Below, piece by piece: positions 7,430-8,659 of a DNA stretch of 8,659 bases. Positions within the stretch are counted from its first letter, which is position 1; every line of letters begins with the position of its first letter. The translations under genes and the position numbers were made by a program. Source of the DNA: Planctomycetaceae bacterium (GTDB lineage Bacteria; Planctomycetota; MHYJ01; SBBU01); NCBI GenBank assembly GCA_005239585.1, contig SBBU01000054.1:1-8659 (forward strand), given 5' to 3'. The notes beneath the pieces are model-generated. The model saw only the letters and a program-made list of their open reading frames with translations. It made no database searches and was not told the DNA's origin.

Positions 7430-7483
7430 CTGTTTTGTTGTTTTGGCTTGGTTTTTTTTGTAAATTACTTCACCAACAAGCAG

Positions 7484-8632
7484 ATGGAAAAAATACAAGT
7501 TTTTGGTCAGCCTTCATGGCGAATCGCTTCAGACTGCGTGGAGGCTTTTGTGACTGAGTTGGGGGGACACTTGGCCCCTGTCGTTTTTGACCGTAAGCAA
7601 AGAAAAATTCAACCATATTCAATTGCACCATGGGCAGAAGAGAGGCTTGACCCATCAATCCCCCCTATACTTAGGGTACTGCGCGGGGATTTTTTCTGTA
7701 TGCCTTTTGGTGGGAACGCAACTCCATATCGTGGCGAGCGGCATCTTATACATGGCGAAACGGCCAATGCCCGCTGGAAATTTAGATCAATGGAGAAAAG
7801 AGGAGAGCAAGCTGATCTCCACCTTAGCTTGAAAACGAAAATCCGAAAAGGGCATGTAGATAAAAAGATAACCTTGATTGATGGGCACAATGCAATTTAT
7901 AGTCGACATGTTATTTCAGGCATGCAAGGACCAATGAATTTTGGTCAGCACGCAACGCTTCGATTTCCTAATCACGGGATTATTTCGACGAGTCGATTTG
8001 TATACGGTCAGGTCTTTCCTGAAATGTTTGAACTCCCTGAAAATGGCGGTTATATGAGCCTAAAGCCCGGTTATAAATTCAAGTCATTACGGGGTGTTCT
8101 AACACGGTTTGGTAATAGAGTAGATTTAAGTCAATATCCGGCTCGCAGGGGCTTTGAGGATTTAGTTATGCTCGTTAGTGACCCAAGGAAACGGCTTGGT
8201 TGGACTGCGGTTACATTTCAGAAAGAGCGCTATGTGTGGTTTGCGCTTAAAGATACTCGCATTCTTAGTGAGACAATTCTTTGGATTTCTAACGGAGGTC
8301 GTCATTATCCACCATGGAATGGCAGACACGTTAATGTTATGGGTCTTGAGGAGGTAACATCTTATTTTCACACAGGGCTTTACGAGTCAGTTAGTAAAAA
8401 TTCATTTTCTGAAAAGGGCTACCACACCTGCGTACATCTGGTTCAAGAGCAACCATTTGTCGTCAACTATATTATGGCAGTGCAGCCAATTCCATCAGGA
8501 TTTGATCGTGTGGTATCAATCAGAGAGGCGAAAGATAAAAAGGGTGTAACATTAATTTCGTCGAGTGGGGAGTCTGTTAAGGCAAAGCTTGAAGTGGAAT
8601 TTCTCTTCGAGAAATCACTTTTCCAAGTTTGA
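7484..8632 (+). CDS. Uncharacterised galactose-mutarotase-fold (aldose epimerase-like) protein
   Basis: The 382-residue cytoplasmic protein has no signal peptide or membrane segment. The sequence resembles a conserved but uncharacterised family with the beta-supersandwich fold of galactose mutarotase. Visible hallmarks are 'AFVTELGGHLAPVVFD' (21-36), 'LRGDFFCMPFGGNATPYRGE' (66-85), 'HGETANARW' (90-98), 'GPMNFGQHATLRFP' (149-162), 'YPARRGFEDLVMLVSD' (218-233) and 'WISNGGRHYPPWNGRH' (267-282), then 'GLEEVTSYFH' (287-296). In true mutarotases two His and a Glu act on the sugar ring; H90, H156 and E289/E290 are possible counterparts, but this is untested. The substrate is unknown, probably a carbohydrate. 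ATG 7484 is chosen because family similarity begins just after it; it has no Shine-Dalgarno sequence. TTG 7448 would add 12 residues without a better RBS. It is transcribed divergently from the VWA gene with no evident functional tie. Confidence 0.75.
   Translation: MEKIQVFGQPSWRIASDCVEAFVTELGGHLAPVVFDRKQRKIQPYSIAPWAEERLDPSIPPILRVLRGDFFCMPFGGNATPYRGERHLIHGETANARWKFRSMEKRGEQADLHLSLKTKIRKGHVDKKITLIDGHNAIYSRHVISGMQGPMNFGQHATLRFPNHGIISTSRFVYGQVFPEMFELPENGGYMSLKPGYKFKSLRGVLTRFGNRVDLSQYPARRGFEDLVMLVSDPRKRLGWTAVTFQKERYVWFALKDTRILSETILWISNGGRHYPPWNGRHVNVMGLEEVTSYFHTGLYESVSKNSFSEKGYHTCVHLVQEQPFVVNYIMAVQPIPSGFDRVVSIREAKDKKGVTLISSSGESVKAKLEVEFLFEKSLFQV
8592..8620 (+). repeat. Hairpin-forming inverted repeat in the 3' end of the mutarotase-like gene
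   Basis: AAGTG (8592-8596), a two-base bulge (GA) and ATTTCTC (8599-8605) pair with GAGAAAT (8609-8615) and CACTT (8616-8620) around a TTC loop, giving 12 base pairs. It lies inside the last codons of the gene and is followed by TTCC and, further on, TTTTT at 8636-8640. It could help termination or protect the 3' end of the mRNA, but the stem is A+T-rich and the T-tract is not directly adjacent, so an intrinsic terminator is only possible. Confidence 0.4.
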
Positions 8633-8659
8633 TAGTTTTTCCTTCATAAGTTTATCTAC

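Noticed and set aside
7448..7483. TTG start at 7448 for the mutarotase-like gene
   Set aside because: It adds 12 residues with no family resemblance and has no Shine-Dalgarno sequence; ATG 7484 fits the start of the similarity better.
1..8659. CRISPR array, tRNA or rRNA genes, transposase, phage or toxin-antitoxin genes
   Set aside because: No regular repeats, RNA-gene-like cloverleaf, DDE/Ser/Tyr recombinase motifs or small paired genes were seen on either strand.

Overview
The window holds six genes of a bacterium, most of them exported or surface proteins. It looks like a member of the Planctomycetota, though not certainly. The main reason is the gene at 3778-4896, whose N-terminal and C-terminal halves resemble the HD-GYP-type proteins I associate with planctomycetes. 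The others are a HEAT-like plus von Willebrand A (VWA) protein with a 'TGENIG...W..W' segment, and a mutarotase-fold protein I also recall from planctomycete-like genomes. Bases lean towards A+T by eye. I see no RNA gene, CRISPR array, insertion sequence, phage gene or recognisable defence system.

Layout. (1) 2-3773, plus strand: three tightly packed genes (gaps of 20 and 17 bases), almost certainly one transcript. They are the 3' part of a protein built of beta-sandwich modules (cut by the window edge), a 644-residue predicted secreted protein of no family I know, and a small lipoprotein resembling YcfL (DUF1425). (2) 7326-3778, minus strand: a 782-residue exported protein with coiled coil, HEAT-like repeats and two tandem VWA domains, followed after 81 bases by a degenerate HD-GYP protein that has lost its catalytic histidines. 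The two transcripts converge with only 4 bases between stop codons (3773/3778). (3) 7484-8632, plus strand: an uncharacterised galactose-mutarotase-fold protein, divergent from the VWA gene across a 157-base region with a candidate promoter and a dyad.

How they may work together is inference. The left operon looks like an envelope assembly or surface-protein unit: beta modules, a secreted Cys-containing protein and a lipoprotein. The VWA protein could act as an exported metal-dependent adhesion or scaffolding factor. The degenerate HD-GYP protein would be a cytoplasmic ligand sensor or scaffold rather than a c-di-GMP phosphodiesterase. Nothing in the sequence proves that the two convergent blocks share a function. 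The mutarotase-like gene looks like an independent neighbour.
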